Shown piece after piece: positions 33,758 to 43,341 of a stretch of 64,000 nt of DNA; position 1 is the stretch's first letter, and the number at the start of each line of letters is the position of its first letter. This stretch comes from Fulvivirga lutea (lineage in GTDB: Bacteria; Bacteroidota; Bacteroidia; Cytophagales; Cyclobacteriaceae). The notes under the pieces are model-generated. The model saw only the letters and a program-made list of their open reading frames with translations, did not search any database and was not told the DNA's origin. Location: contig NZ_CP070608.1 of NCBI RefSeq assembly GCF_017068455.1, forward strand, positions 3,515,488-3,579,487, read 5' to 3'. Made by a program: the position numbers and the translations under genes.

Positions 33758-34805
33758 ATTCCTTCAACGATTTCATGTCTATCACAAATCGGTACTTCAC
33801 ATCCGCTTTCATTACTCGCTCATAAGCCTCATTGATATCTTGCATATTGATCATTTCAATATCACAAACGATATTATGCTCACCGCAGAAGTCTAACATT
33901 TCTTGGGTTTCCTTAATACCACCAATCAAAGAGCCGGCAATATTTCTACGTTTTAGAATCACTAATCCGCCATGCATCGGTTCTAATGGCTCTATAGCCC
34001 CAACCATGCACATAGTAGCATCGCGCTTTAACAACCCTACATAAGGATTTAGATCATGTTTAACAGGAATAGTATTCAAAAGAAAATCAAATGAGTTTGC
34101 GTGTTTTTTCATCTCATCTGAATTTTTAGAAATTAACACATCATGTGCACCTAGCTCTTTAGCCGTTTCTCTTTTTGATTCAGAGGAAGTAATCATTACT
34201 ACACGAGCTCCTAACGCATTGGCAAACTTCACTCCCATATGGCCTAAACCGCCAAGACCTATAACGCCTACTTTATCTCCTTTTTTTACATTCCAATGCC
34301 TCAATGGCGACCAAGTGGTAATTCCTGCACATAATAACGGTGCCGCTGCCTTGGGATCTATATTCTCAGGTACTTTCAATACAAAGTCCTTGTCAACAAC
34401 AATTGTCTCAGAGTAACCTCCAAATGTATGACCTCCAAGATGCTTATCCGCCCCATTGTAGGTAGGTACCATACCATTTTCACAGTATTGTTCTAAATCT
34501 TCCTGACAAGAAGCACATGTGCGACAACTATCAACCAAACAACCAACTCCTACTAAATCACCTACTTTGTAGTTACTTACCTTATTACCAACTTCGGTAA
34601 CTCTACCAATAATTTCATGCCCGGGAACAGAAGGGTATTTTGTTCCGCCCCAATCGTTATGCACTGTATGTATATCGCTATGGCACACACCACAGTATAA
34701 TATGTCGATTTTTACATCATTGGGTTGAACATCTCTTCGATCTATAGAAAGTTGTGCAAGGTCTGATTCACTGCTTGCGGCACCAAATGCTTTTACTGAA
34801 CTCAT
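33756..34805 (-). CDS. Zinc-dependent alcohol dehydrogenase, YahK/cinnamyl-alcohol type
   Basis: 349 residues of the medium-chain dehydrogenase superfamily. The catalytic zinc ligands lie in CGVCHSDIH and VPGHEIIG, and the structural zinc uses the Cys cluster VDSCRTCASCQEDLEQYC. The NAD(P) Rossmann motif is GLGGLGHMG. It resembles NADPH-dependent aldehyde reductases such as YahK. The cytoplasmic substrate is probably an aldehyde, but this is not read from the sequence. Divergent from the MaoC gene across 123 bases containing two palindromes. Confidence 0.9.
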   Translation of the reverse strand: MSSVKAFGAASSESDLAQLSIDRRDVQPNDVKIDILYCGVCHSDIHTVHNDWGGTKYPSVPGHEIIGRVTEVGNKVSNYKVGDLVGVGCLVDSCRTCASCQEDLEQYCENGMVPTYNGADKHLGGHTFGGYSETIVVDKDFVLKVPENIDPKAAAPLLCAGITTWSPLRHWNVKKGDKVGVIGLGGLGHMGVKFANALGARVVMITSSESKRETAKELGAHDVLISKNSDEMKKHANSFDFLLNTIPVKHDLNPYVGLLKRDATMCMVGAIEPLEPMHGGLVILKRRNIAGSLIGGIKETQEMLDFCGEHNIVCDIEMINMQDINEAYERVMKADVKYRFVIDMKSLKE

Positions 34806-34878
34806 AATTAGTTTTTATAATTTAGGTTGAATAATTTACTTGTAAGGGTAATCCTTTTAGAAAGGAATTGTTTAGAAA

Positions 34879-34900
34879 AACTTGTAACAAGTTGATCAAC
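34879..34900. promoter_or_regulatory. Overlapping palindromes between divergent adh and maoC genes
   Basis: AACTTGT-A-ACAAGTT (34879-34893) is a perfect dyad, and GTTGATCAAC (34891-34900) is a second, overlapping one. They lie 29-50 bases before the MaoC start and 74-95 bases from the ADH start. They could be an operator for a dimeric regulator, but no regulator gene is adjacent. Confidence 0.4.
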
Positions 34901-34928
34901 ACATTAGTTTCACAAGAAAAACGAGTCG

Positions 34929-35384
34929 ATGATCATTATCAATAACCACAAAGAATTTGAACAGTGGGTTGGAAAAGAAATGGGCGTTTCCAATTACATT
35001 AAAATTACTCAAGAGCAAATAAATAAATTTGCTGATGCTACATTAGACCATCAATGGATACATACAGACCCTGAAAGAGCCAAGCAAAGTCAATTTGGTA
35101 GCACCATAGCACATGGGTATCTTACGCTCTCAGTTACGCCACATTTATGGGAGCAGATTGCGGACATTAGAAATACCAAAATGATGATTAATTACGGTAT
35201 TGAGAAAATGAAATTTAATCAGGCGGTAAAAGTGGATAGTGAAGTAAGGCTAAAAGCACAGCTAGCCTCACTAATTGACTTAAGAGGAATTACCAAGGCT
35301 CAGTTAGATATAACCTTAGAGATAAAAGATAATCCTAAAAATGCTTTTACTGCATCCCTTATTTTCCTTTATCATTTCAAATAG
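34929..35384 (+). CDS. MaoC-family (R)-hydratase-like protein
   Basis: 151 residues, single hot-dog domain. The hydratase active-site segment is Asp40-His-Gln-Trp-Ile-His45 followed by TDPERAKQS and FGSTIAHGYLTLS, the MaoC signature. Such enzymes hydrate trans-2-enoyl-CoA or related thioesters. The gene is followed by the GSCFA gene after three bases, so they share a transcript. The substrate is unknown. Confidence 0.88.
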   Translation: MIIINNHKEFEQWVGKEMGVSNYIKITQEQINKFADATLDHQWIHTDPERAKQSQFGSTIAHGYLTLSVTPHLWEQIADIRNTKMMINYGIEKMKFNQAVKVDSEVRLKAQLASLIDLRGITKAQLDITLEIKDNPKNAFTASLIFLYHFK

Positions 35385-35387
35385 ACG

Positions 35388-36368
35388 GTGTTCCGAACTG
35401 AGCTAAATATTACTCCTTCAAAGGATAAGATAACTTTATCTACTCCTATCCTAACGATTGGGTCATGTTTTTCAGATAACATAGGTGAAAAGCTTGAAGA
35501 AAATAAATTTCAAGTACTTAGTAATCCATTTGGAACGGTCTATAATCCGATTAGTATTTTCAAACTACTAAATACAGCCGTCAGTCAGAATTTACCTGAG
35601 GCTGATTCATATTTAACTAATGATGGTTTACATGCTAATTATGATTTCCATTCTTCTTTCTCATCCTTACATCAGGGAGATTTAGAGGAAAGTATAGAGG
35701 AAAGTATTTCCAAAACCCACCAATTTTTAAAATCTGCAAAGGTTATCATTATTACATTCGGGACGGCTTTTGTTTACAGAAGAATAGATAATAATACGAT
35801 AGTTGCTAACTGTCATAAAGTACCTGCGAAAGAGTTTAATAAAGAGCTGCTTTCGCATGAAGCAATCTGTAATCAATTCAAAGTGACTTATATGCAATTA
35901 AAAGCCTTTAATCCTGATTTAAGATTTATGCTTACTGTTTCCCCTGTGAGGCATATTAAAGATACATTAGAGCTTAACAGCGTAAGCAAATCAGCTTTAA
36001 GGACGGCATGTCATTCATTACAAGAAGAGTATGATGATATTACTTACTTTCCTTCTTACGAGATACAATTAGATGATCTTCGTGATTACCGATTTTATAA
36101 ATCCGATATGCTACACCCAACGGAGGAAGCCACTGATTATATCTGGAATAAATTTGCTGAGTGCAACTTCGACAAAAACACCATAGAATTTATTAACGAA
36201 TGGGCGAAAATAAAACGAGCCATTGACCACAAGCCCTTTAATCCTAACTCCGATAAGCATCAGAAATTCTTAAAAAACACCCTCCAAAAGATTAAAGGTT
36301 TACCATCCGAGGTTGACTTCTCAAGCGAAGTAGACTTATTGGAGACTCAAATTCTAAATTCAGATTGA
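35388..36368 (+). CDS. GSCFA-domain protein
   Basis: 326 residues from a GTG start three bases after the MaoC stop. The defining motif is visible as LTIGSCFSDNIGEKL with NPFGTVYNP just after. A C-terminal MLHPTEEATDYIWNKF block contains the DxxH-type residues of SGNH hydrolases. Family knowledge: GSCFA proteins are uncharacterised SGNH/GDSL-like esterases frequent in Bacteroidota. Its 3' end overlaps the convergent TetR gene by 22 bases. Confidence 0.88.
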   Translation: MFRTELNITPSKDKITLSTPILTIGSCFSDNIGEKLEENKFQVLSNPFGTVYNPISIFKLLNTAVSQNLPEADSYLTNDGLHANYDFHSSFSSLHQGDLEESIEESISKTHQFLKSAKVIIITFGTAFVYRRIDNNTIVANCHKVPAKEFNKELLSHEAICNQFKVTYMQLKAFNPDLRFMLTVSPVRHIKDTLELNSVSKSALRTACHSLQEEYDDITYFPSYEIQLDDLRDYRFYKSDMLHPTEEATDYIWNKFAECNFDKNTIEFINEWAKIKRAIDHKPFNPNSDKHQKFLKNTLQKIKGLPSEVDFSSEVDLLETQILNSD

Positions 36369-36970
36369 ATTAGCAATTTAATGTAGTTTTTGTAATGCTT
36401 TAATTGATCCGCAATTAACTCATTATCTTCCAGTGCCCTGGAAACAACAAAGGCTCCCTCAAAAATCACATTAAAATTATCAGCCAGTGATTTAATATCC
36501 ACTGTTGGTTTGGCTTCCAAAGTTTTATGCACATCATTTAATAACATTTCAAGTGTTTCGCGCCATTCAAGAATGATATCTTTAATGACTTTTTTAGCTT
36601 CTTCATCAAACTGATTTGGCTCATACGTATAGGATATGTAAAGACATCCGGGATAAGGCTCTTCTAATCCGGACATCATATCAATAAACAACTGAATAAA
36701 GGCCAGCAACCTCTCCTTTGGGTTATTAATATATGGTTTTGAATGCTCCAGTGCAGCAGCTTTGTTTTCTCTATCCTCCCTCGCAAAATCTTCTATGAGT
36801 GCCTGAGCTAATACATTCTTATTTTTAAAGTGATAAAAAAAGGCTCCTTTTGTAATACCCGTCTTTTCTAAAATTTGATCAATACTTGTTCCCGAAAAAC
36901 CGTTTTGAAGTACCAGTGCACGGCTTTCGGCTAAAATTTTCTCCCTTGTTGGTGTTCCATCTTTTGGCAT
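36347..36970 (-). CDS. TetR/AcrR-family repressor of the sterol desaturase gene
   Basis: 207 residues. The N-terminal helix-turn-helix (TREKILAESRALVLQNGFSGTS, IDQILEKTGITKGAFFYHFKNK) is standard TetR, with a C-terminal ligand domain of the AcrR/YcdC-like kind (WRETLEML, FEGAFVVSRALEDNELI). It is divergent from the desaturase gene, and the inverted repeats at 36986-37049 between them are its likely operators, which would also make it autoregulated. The ligand is unknown, probably a lipid or hydrophobic compound (inference from the target). Confidence 0.93.
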   Translation of the reverse strand: MPKDGTPTREKILAESRALVLQNGFSGTSIDQILEKTGITKGAFFYHFKNKNVLAQALIEDFAREDRENKAAALEHSKPYINNPKERLLAFIQLFIDMMSGLEEPYPGCLYISYTYEPNQFDEEAKKVIKDIILEWRETLEMLLNDVHKTLEAKPTVDIKSLADNFNVIFEGAFVVSRALEDNELIADQLKHYKNYIKLLIQSEFRI

Positions 36971-36985
36971 ACACTAATATAAAAA

Positions 36986-37049
36986 TTTAAACAGACTAGT
37001 TGGTACAATAAAGAATAATTTTATATTTGTACCAACTAGTCTGTTTAAA
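36986..37049. promoter_or_regulatory. Paired 23-bp inverted operator of the TetR regulator
   Basis: 36986-37008 and 37027-37049 are exact reverse complements (23 of 23 bases), separated by 18 bases. Each arm contains CAGACTAGTTGGT with the ACTAGT palindrome core, typical of a TetR-family half-operator pair. The arms cover the -33 and -7 boxes of the desaturase promoter and lie 16 bases upstream of the repressor start, so one protein could block both directions. Confidence 0.85.
37000..37029 (+). promoter_or_regulatory. Promoter of the sterol desaturase gene
   Basis: TTG at 37000-37002, a 19-base spacer and TATATTTG at 37022-37029 form a complete Bacteroidota -33/-7 promoter, the best in the window. 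The ATG is 36 bases after the -7 box. The -33 box lies in the left operator arm and the -7 box overlaps the right arm. Confidence 0.8.
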
Positions 37050-37065
37050 ATAAAATAACAACATT

Positions 37066-37851
37066 ATGAATGAAATTATCTCACAACTACCATCTCCAAT
37101 AGAGGTACTCATGGACCCTGTATCTTTTATTGTCTATTTAATTTTAGGTGCACTTTTTATATGGGAAACGCTTCTACCAGCGAGGGAATTACCAAGCATT
37201 AAGTATTGGAAAATACGAGGCCTCACCTTCTTTCTTGTTTACATCTTATTTACAACATACGTTCCAATTCTTTGGGATGGATATTTAGCATCTTACCAGC
37301 TTTTTAATTTAAGTCATTGGAGTGTTGGGAGCCAAGTGATATCTGGAATTATACTATTTGAATTAATTCAATACGGCTGGCATTTATCGATGCATAAATC
37401 AAACTTTCTATTCAGAGTTTCGCATCAGTTGCATCACAGTGCCGAACGCCTTGACGTACCAAGTGCATTCATGTTTAGCTTCAATGATATGATTGGCCTT
37501 TCATTAGTAAGTTCACTAAGTTTTACATTGTTGATGGGCTTATCGCCACAAGCTATCACTATTATTTTACTCAGCATAACTTTTATGGGCGTATTTCAAC
37601 ACGCAAATATTAATACGCCCCAATGGCTGGGTTATATTATACAAAGGCCTGAAAGCCATTCCTTACATCATGCTAAAGGAATACACGGATATAATTATAC
37701 TGATTTACCAATCATTGACATGATTTTTGGAACCTTTAAAAATCCTAAATCATTTTGTGCTGAGTCTGGTTATTATCTTGGTGCTTCAAACAAAGTTATT
37801 GATATGCTTAAGTTTAAAGATATTACTAATGCGCATACCAGTAATAATTAG
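37066..37851 (+). CDS. Sterol desaturase/fatty-acid hydroxylase superfamily membrane protein
   Basis: 261 residues with four or five hydrophobic helices. The three histidine clusters that bind the di-iron centre are present: HLSMH (His106, His110), HQLHH (His120-His124), and a late HSLHH-A-GIHGYNYTD (about 203-217). The membrane-bound di-iron oxygenase acts on a lipid; known relatives hydroxylate or desaturate sterols, fatty acids or carotenoids, and the substrate cannot be chosen from sequence. Expression is evidently controlled by the divergent TetR repressor. Confidence 0.9.
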   Translation: MNEIISQLPSPIEVLMDPVSFIVYLILGALFIWETLLPARELPSIKYWKIRGLTFFLVYILFTTYVPILWDGYLASYQLFNLSHWSVGSQVISGIILFELIQYGWHLSMHKSNFLFRVSHQLHHSAERLDVPSAFMFSFNDMIGLSLVSSLSFTLLMGLSPQAITIILLSITFMGVFQHANINTPQWLGYIIQRPESHSLHHAKGIHGYNYTDLPIIDMIFGTFKNPKSFCAESGYYLGASNKVIDMLKFKDITNAHTSNN

Positions 37852-37918
37852 ATAACAGATCAACCATATTTCAATCACCTGATGCTTACCATTTAAATCT
37901 GGAAAATTGATCAATACA

Positions 37919-37962
37919 AAAGTGAAATAGAATAATTCCCAAAGATTATTTTATTTCACTTT
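37919..37962. terminator. AT-rich long hairpin after the desaturase gene
   Basis: An 18-bp stem (37919-37936 with 37945-37962, one G-T pair, no mismatch) around the loop TCCCAAAG. It lies between the desaturase stop and the DUF255 gene. There is no run of T after it, but a stem of this length probably terminates or protects the upstream mRNA. Confidence 0.55.
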
Positions 37963-37999
37963 AACCTTCTATCTAATAGATACTTCCTAGTTTTACTTG

Positions 38000-40099
38000 A
38001 TGATCAAAAAACTCATCATTCTTGTTACCTTATCACAGTTTTTTGGTTGTAAACAAGAACAAGAGCCCTCTATGAGTAAAAATTCCAAAGCCAATCACCT
38101 TATAAATTCATCCAGTCCTTATTTATTGCAGCACGCCTATAATCCTGTGGAATGGTATCCGTGGGGAGAAGAAGCATTAAAAAAAGCGAAGGCAGAAGAT
38201 AAACCAATTTTAGTAAGTATTGGTTATTCATCATGCCATTGGTGCCATGTGATGGAAAGAGAGTCGTTTGAAAATGATTCTATTGCCGCCCTTATGAATA
38301 AGCACTTTATTAACATTAAAGTAGATAGAGAAGAGCGGCCGGATGTAGATCAAATTTATATGGATGCCGTGCAGGCGATGGGACAAAACGGTGGTTGGCC
38401 CTTGAATGTTTTTCTCACACCCGATCAAAAACCATTTTATGGGGGCACCTATTTTCCACCCCAAGGTTGGGCACAACTTTTACAAAATGTGGCACAAGCA
38501 TTCGCAACCAAAAGAAAGGAAATAGATGCTTCCGCAGACCAACTAACTGATGCACTCTCTACCAGTGAATTGATAAAATACAACCTTACCTCCAATGAAA
38601 ATGGTTTCTCCAAAGAACAGGTAGACAGTCTCTATCAAAAATTATTAAAACGGTTTGACAAAAAGAGAGGGGGGTTCGATCGTGCACCAAAATTTCCAAT
38701 GCCCGGGAATTGGCAGTTATTACTAGAGTATTATCATTACACCAATGATAAGGCAGCACTCGATCAATTAATTCTCACATTGGATGAAATAGCCAAAGGT
38801 GGTATTTATGACCAAGCGAGTGGTGGTTTTGCACGATACTCAGTAGATGCCGACTGGCTGGTGCCACACTTTGAAAAAATGCTTTACGATAATGGCCAGT
38901 TGCTTAGCCTTTATTCTAATGCCTATAAACTCACAAAAAAACCTTTGTATAAAAAAGTGGTTGAACAAACGGTAGAATGGCTGCAGCGTGAAATGGCGGA
39001 AGGCAATGGAGGTTTCTATTCTGCGCTTGATGCTGACAGTGAAGGTGTAGAAGGTAAGTTTTATGTCTGGACTAAGGCTGAGTTTGATGATGTGGTAGGA
39101 AAAAATTCAGGATTGCTTTCGAAGTATTACAATGTAACAGATACAGGCAATTGGGAGCATGGAAACAACATTCTGCATATGACTGCCAGTGACGAACAGT
39201 TCGCTCAGAAAGAAGGCGTTACTATCGAAGCGTTAAATCAAATTGTAAATGAAGGTAATGAGCTATTATTAGCAGCAAGAAGCAAAAGAGTACGACCTGG
39301 TTTGGATGATAAGGTATTATCGGGCTGGAACGGAATGTCGATTAAAGGTCTATGTGACGCCTATGACGCTTTTGGTGATGACACATTTTTGGAATTGGCC
39401 GTTAGTAATGGACAATTCATTAAAAATTCTATGATAGAAGATGGCAAACTGTTTCGATCATTCAAAAATGATAAGGCCAGCATTGACGGGTACTTGGAAG
39501 ACTATGCCTTTGTGATTGATGCATTTGTAGCGTTATATCAATCAACTTTTGATGAAGTATGGATTCAAGAAGCTAAAATACTCATGGAATATATAAATAC
39601 TAATTTTTATGATTCAGATGAAAACTTCTACCATTTTACGGATAACCAATCCGAAAAATTAATTGCCAGAAAGAAGGAAGTTTTTGATAATGTAATACCT
39701 TCTTCAAACTCTCAAATGGCCAGAAACCTTTATGTGTTGGGAATCATCTTGGACAACGATACTTACAAATCAAGAGCCCATTCCATGGCATCTGCAGTAG
39801 CAAAATTATGCGTAGAAGAGCCTGCATATACTTACAATTGGTGTTCGTTAAATTCTATGTTTGCCTACCAAACCGCTGAAATTGTAATTGTCGGTAATGA
39901 AGCAGAAAAGTTTAGAGAAGATATTGCGAGTCGATACTTACCCAACAAAGTATTATTGGGAAGCAAACAGGAGAGTGAGCTCCCTTTACTAAAAGGTAAG
40001 AGCCTGAAAAATGGACAAACCACTATCTTCGTTTGTTATAATAAGACTTGTAAATTGCCAGTTACGGATGTTGAATCAGCTTTAAAACAATTGAAGTAA
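38000..40099 (+). CDS. DUF255/YyaL-type thioredoxin-domain lipoprotein
   Basis: 699 residues from the ATG at 38000; a TTG precedes it directly. The N-terminus ends in a lipobox FFGC (about Cys15), which is unusual because many YyaL relatives are cytoplasmic. Residues about 30-190 carry the thioredoxin-like DUF255 domain with [14 protein letters not shown] (a CxxC redox pair) and [13 protein letters not shown]. The rest is an alpha/alpha-barrel like N-acylglucosamine 2-epimerases ([37 protein letters not shown]). Function is unproven; related to human SPATA20. Confidence 0.9.
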   Translation: MIKKLIILVTLSQFFGCKQEQEPSMSKNSKANHLINSSSPYLLQHAYNPVEWYPWGEEALKKAKAEDKPILVSIGYSSCHWCHVMERESFENDSIAALMNKHFINIKVDREERPDVDQIYMDAVQAMGQNGGWPLNVFLTPDQKPFYGGTYFPPQGWAQLLQNVAQAFATKRKEIDASADQLTDALSTSELIKYNLTSNENGFSKEQVDSLYQKLLKRFDKKRGGFDRAPKFPMPGNWQLLLEYYHYTNDKAALDQLILTLDEIAKGGIYDQASGGFARYSVDADWLVPHFEKMLYDNGQLLSLYSNAYKLTKKPLYKKVVEQTVEWLQREMAEGNGGFYSALDADSEGVEGKFYVWTKAEFDDVVGKNSGLLSKYYNVTDTGNWEHGNNILHMTASDEQFAQKEGVTIEALNQIVNEGNELLLAARSKRVRPGLDDKVLSGWNGMSIKGLCDAYDAFGDDTFLELAVSNGQFIKNSMIEDGKLFRSFKNDKASIDGYLEDYAFVIDAFVALYQSTFDEVWIQEAKILMEYINTNFYDSDENFYHFTDNQSEKLIARKKEVFDNVIPSSNSQMARNLYVLGIILDNDTYKSRAHSMASAVAKLCVEEPAYTYNWCSLNSMFAYQTAEIVIVGNEAEKFREDIASRYLPNKVLLGSKQESELPLLKGKSLKNGQTTIFVCYNKTCKLPVTDVESALKQLK

Positions 40100-40102
40100 G
40101 CA

Positions 40103-42616
40103 TTGAGCCAATTAGAATTAAATAACCCTTCTGAGACAGGCCGGGAAACATACTTTGTAGATGTAATTCTGCCAGTACCTATTCCCAAAATGTTTACTTA
40201 TAGAAGTCCGGCCGATTTTAATGATTACCTACAGGTTGGTTGTAGAGTGATTGTGCAGTTTGGCTCCAGAAAAATAATGACAGGTATTATTGGCGCCATT
40301 CACACCACGCCACCCCAAAAATATGAGGCGAAATCATTATTAGATATTCTGGATCAGGAGCCCATTATTCACCCTCCGCAAATAAAATTATTTCAATGGA
40401 TTGCTGATTACTACATGTGCACCTTGGGAGAGGTGATGAATGTGGCAATTCCCTCAGGTTTAAAACTTAGTAGTGAATCCAGAGTTCAGCTCTACCCTGA
40501 TTTTGATCTTTATGATTCTGATTTCGATTTCTCTGATAATGAACTATTGCTCATAGAAATCCTGGAGAAAAATGAATCATTGACTTATAGTGAAATTGGT
40601 AAGGCACTTCAAATCAAAAACAGTTTTTCAATTATCAAATCTTTGGTTCAAAAAGACGCGGTGATTATTTATGAAGAAATAAAAGAGAAGTACAAGCCCA
40701 AGAAGCAAAGAAGAATTCGATTAAAGTCAGAATATGAGGATAAAAAGGTATTGGAAAGTCTTTTTAAACAACTTGAGTCTCAACCGAAACAGGAAGAATT
40801 ACTGCTGGCCTATTTGCAGCACATGCCCATTTATAAACAGCCAGAATTGAATAGTAAAGGCATTGAAAAAAGTTTGCTTCAAACAGCAGAATTATCCGCT
40901 TCATCACTCAAAACGTTGATAAGAAATAATATTCTCGAAGAATTTGAAATAACCATTTCCAGATTTGAAGATGATAATTCCCCATTAACCGAAATAAAGT
41001 TAACTGAGAACCAGCAGCATGCTAAAAATGAAATTCTTGACAGTTTTAAAACTAAGGACACTGCGTTACTACATGGTATAACAGGTAGTGGTAAAACAGA
41101 GATTTACATCAGCCTGATTAAAGATGCGTTGGAGTCAGAATCGCAAGTACTGTACTTATTGCCTGAAATTGCTCTCACCACCCAAATCGTTATCCGACTA
41201 AAGAAGGTTTTTGGCAATAAAGTGGGTATTTATCATTCGAAATTCTCTGATAATGAGCGCGTTGAAGTTTGGAATGGTGTTTTATCAGGGCGATATCAAT
41301 TAGTGCTTGGTGTTCGATCCTCTATCTTTTTACCATTCGATAATTTAGGGATGATTATCGTGGATGAAGAACATGAATCATCTTACAAGCAATACGACCC
41401 TGCACCACGGTACAATGCACGAGATGTGGCACTTTTTATGGCCAAGCAGCATCATGCCAAGGTTCTGTTAGGGTCAGCTACACCATCATTAGAATCTTAC
41501 TTTCAGGCTAAAGAAAAAAAATATGGACTAATAGAGCTCAACCGAAGATATGGCGAAGCTCAGCTTCCATCTTTTGAAATAGCCGATATGCTGCGTGAAG
41601 GAAAAAAGAAAACCTTAAAAGGCGAATTCTCTTCCTTATTGATAAATCATTTAAATGAAATTTTAGAAAAGAAGGAGCAGGCTATCATATTCCAAAATCG
41701 TAGGGGTTATTCACCATACATAAGTTGTGAGCAATGTGCTAACATTCCAAAATGCACGAATTGCGCAGTGAGCCTTACCTATCACCAATATAAAAAGCAG
41801 CTGATTTGCCATTATTGTGGCTATCACGAACCGATGCCGAATGAGTGTGAAGCTTGCGGATCAAAATCGTTAAAAACCATAGGCGTAGGCACAGAAAAAT
41901 TGGAAGAAGATCTGGAACTACTTATTCCTGAAGCTAAAATTCAGCGGATGGATTTAGATACTACCCGAAACAAAAACAGTTACGAACGTATTATCACAGA
42001 TTTTGAAAATCAGGAAATTGACATTCTGGTAGGCACTCAAATGGTGACCAAAGGCCTGGATTTTGATCATGTGAGTTTAGTGGGTGTTTTTGATATTGAT
42101 AGAATGCTCCACTTTCCTGACTTCAGAGCGTACGAAAGAACATTTCAATTAACAACACAAGTAAGCGGCAGAGCAGGCAGAAGAGAAAAAAAAGGTAAAG
42201 TAGTTATACAAGCCAGAAATGTTGAGTTACCTATTTTAAAAGACATCATCAGCAACAACTATTTAAAATTCTATGATGAAGAGATTCGAGAAAGGGAAAT
42301 GCACCGATACCCTCCATTTACGAGACTAATAGGTATTAGAATTAAAAATAAAGACAAAAATCTATCGCACAGGGCCGCTAACAGACTTAGTAACTTGCTA
42401 AAGGAACAGCTTGGAAGCCAAAGGGTGCTTGGCCCACAAGAGCCGGTGATTAATAAAATAAGAAATGAATATTTGGTAGAACTGCTTATAAAGCTTGAAA
42501 GAGGCAGCATTGACCTTAATAAAGTAAAACAAATCATCCAGAACTGTTCAAATGAAATACTTAACGAAAAAGATCTGAAATCATCTAAAATAGTTTTTGA
42601 CGTTGATCCGTATTAG
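40103..42616 (+). CDS. priA: Primosomal protein N' (PriA replication-restart helicase)
   Basis: 837 residues from a TTG four codons downstream of the DUF255 stop region; no ATG occurs before the conserved N-terminal 3'BD (VDVILPVPIPKMFTYRSP), so TTG must be used. Helicase motifs: Walker A GITGSGKTEIY near 325-335, DEEHESSYKQYDPAPRYNARD, GSATPSLES and QMVTKGLDFDHV. The zinc-binding insert has eight Cys (CEQC, CTNC, CHYC, CEAC, about 543-595). It reloads the replisome at stalled forks. The size is normal for Bacteroidota. Confidence 0.95.
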   Translation: MSQLELNNPSETGRETYFVDVILPVPIPKMFTYRSPADFNDYLQVGCRVIVQFGSRKIMTGIIGAIHTTPPQKYEAKSLLDILDQEPIIHPPQIKLFQWIADYYMCTLGEVMNVAIPSGLKLSSESRVQLYPDFDLYDSDFDFSDNELLLIEILEKNESLTYSEIGKALQIKNSFSIIKSLVQKDAVIIYEEIKEKYKPKKQRRIRLKSEYEDKKVLESLFKQLESQPKQEELLLAYLQHMPIYKQPELNSKGIEKSLLQTAELSASSLKTLIRNNILEEFEITISRFEDDNSPLTEIKLTENQQHAKNEILDSFKTKDTALLHGITGSGKTEIYISLIKDALESESQVLYLLPEIALTTQIVIRLKKVFGNKVGIYHSKFSDNERVEVWNGVLSGRYQLVLGVRSSIFLPFDNLGMIIVDEEHESSYKQYDPAPRYNARDVALFMAKQHHAKVLLGSATPSLESYFQAKEKKYGLIELNRRYGEAQLPSFEIADMLREGKKKTLKGEFSSLLINHLNEILEKKEQAIIFQNRRGYSPYISCEQCANIPKCTNCAVSLTYHQYKKQLICHYCGYHEPMPNECEACGSKSLKTIGVGTEKLEEDLELLIPEAKIQRMDLDTTRNKNSYERIITDFENQEIDILVGTQMVTKGLDFDHVSLVGVFDIDRMLHFPDFRAYERTFQLTTQVSGRAGRREKKGKVVIQARNVELPILKDIISNNYLKFYDEEIREREMHRYPPFTRLIGIRIKNKDKNLSHRAANRLSNLLKEQLGSQRVLGPQEPVINKIRNEYLVELLIKLERGSIDLNKVKQIIQNCSNEILNEKDLKSSKIVFDVDPY

Positions 42617-42637
42617 TTTAAAAATTCAAAGTCTAAA

Positions 42638-42663
42638 GTTCAAAGTCAATACAAACTTTGAAC
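42638..42663. repeat. Small inverted repeat after priA
   Basis: GTTCAAAGT (42638-42646) and ACTTTGAAC (42655-42663) form a 9-bp perfect stem with an 8-base loop, inside a low-complexity tract of AAAGTTCAAAGT- and ACATAGAAC-like words at about 42625-42680. It may end priA transcription or be slippage DNA. Confidence 0.5.
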
Positions 42664-42694
42664 ATAGAACATAGAACTTTAAGTATTGAACAAC

Positions 42695-42702
42695 TACCTT
42701 TG
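42695..42702 (+). promoter_or_regulatory. -7 box TACCTTTG of the lipoprotein gene at 42709
   Basis: An exact TAnnTTTG ends six bases before the ATG. The following GCGCCCG is a context often seen at Bacteroidota starts. No TTG at -33 was found. It supports the ATG at 42709 and a very short or absent leader. Confidence 0.45.
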
Positions 42703-42708
42703 CGCCCG

Positions 42709-43341
42709 ATGAAATGGCTATGCCACATATTACTACTTGCTACCATGGGGTTTTTGGCTTTTGTAAGCTGCTCCGAAGAAGAAATACAGGCAGAAGGTAT
42801 TGAGCCTTTTGTGACTGTGAAGTTTATTAATCAGGATAGCGTTAAAGAATTAGACACAGCTATTGCCCAAATAAATGCAGATATCAAGGTCATCGATGAT
42901 AGAATTGCAGAAATAGATGCTGCCGAAAACAGGTCTGAATTGCGCGATGAAAAGGATTCATTAAATGATGTGAAATCAAGCTTAAACAAACAAAAAACAA
43001 GACTATCATCAATTCGAAGTAGGATAAACTCGGGAAAAATAATTCTATCCTCATTATCTGGTACTGGGGGAATTGATCAAATACTTTCCGCAGATAGCGC
43101 CACTCAACATCAATTTCCAATTAATTCCAACTCCACGAGTGTACGTTTTTTTACGGTTATCAACGGAAGGCTTGACACCCTAGATTTCACTTATAATCTA
43201 AGTAACGAGTTCATAGAAAATCAATTGAGAGCAATCGCCAGCAATTTAGAAGTGAATTATTTCACATTCGATTCTGTAAAACTGGTATGCGGAGATAGTA
43301 CATGTATAAGCAATGAAGCAGAACTTACAGCATACTTTTAA
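42709..43341 (+). CDS. Coiled-coil lipoprotein (DUF6452-like)
   Basis: 210 residues from the ATG at 42709 (MKWLCHILLLATMGFLAFVSC); the signal ends in lipobox FVSC followed by SEEE. A charged coiled-coil of about 70 residues (DTAIAQINADIKVIDDRIAE, DEKDSLNDVKSSLNKQKTRL) precedes a beta-rich C-terminal part with a Cys pair (LVCGDSTCISN). Its location before an outer-membrane barrel gene, with a 29-base overlap, matches the DUF6452-DUF6048 pair common in Bacteroidota, though DUF6452 proteins often lack this coiled insert. Function unknown. Confidence 0.65.
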   Translation: MKWLCHILLLATMGFLAFVSCSEEEIQAEGIEPFVTVKFINQDSVKELDTAIAQINADIKVIDDRIAEIDAAENRSELRDEKDSLNDVKSSLNKQKTRLSSIRSRINSGKIILSSLSGTGGIDQILSADSATQHQFPINSNSTSVRFFTVINGRLDTLDFTYNLSNEFIENQLRAIASNLEVNYFTFDSVKLVCGDSTCISNEAELTAYF

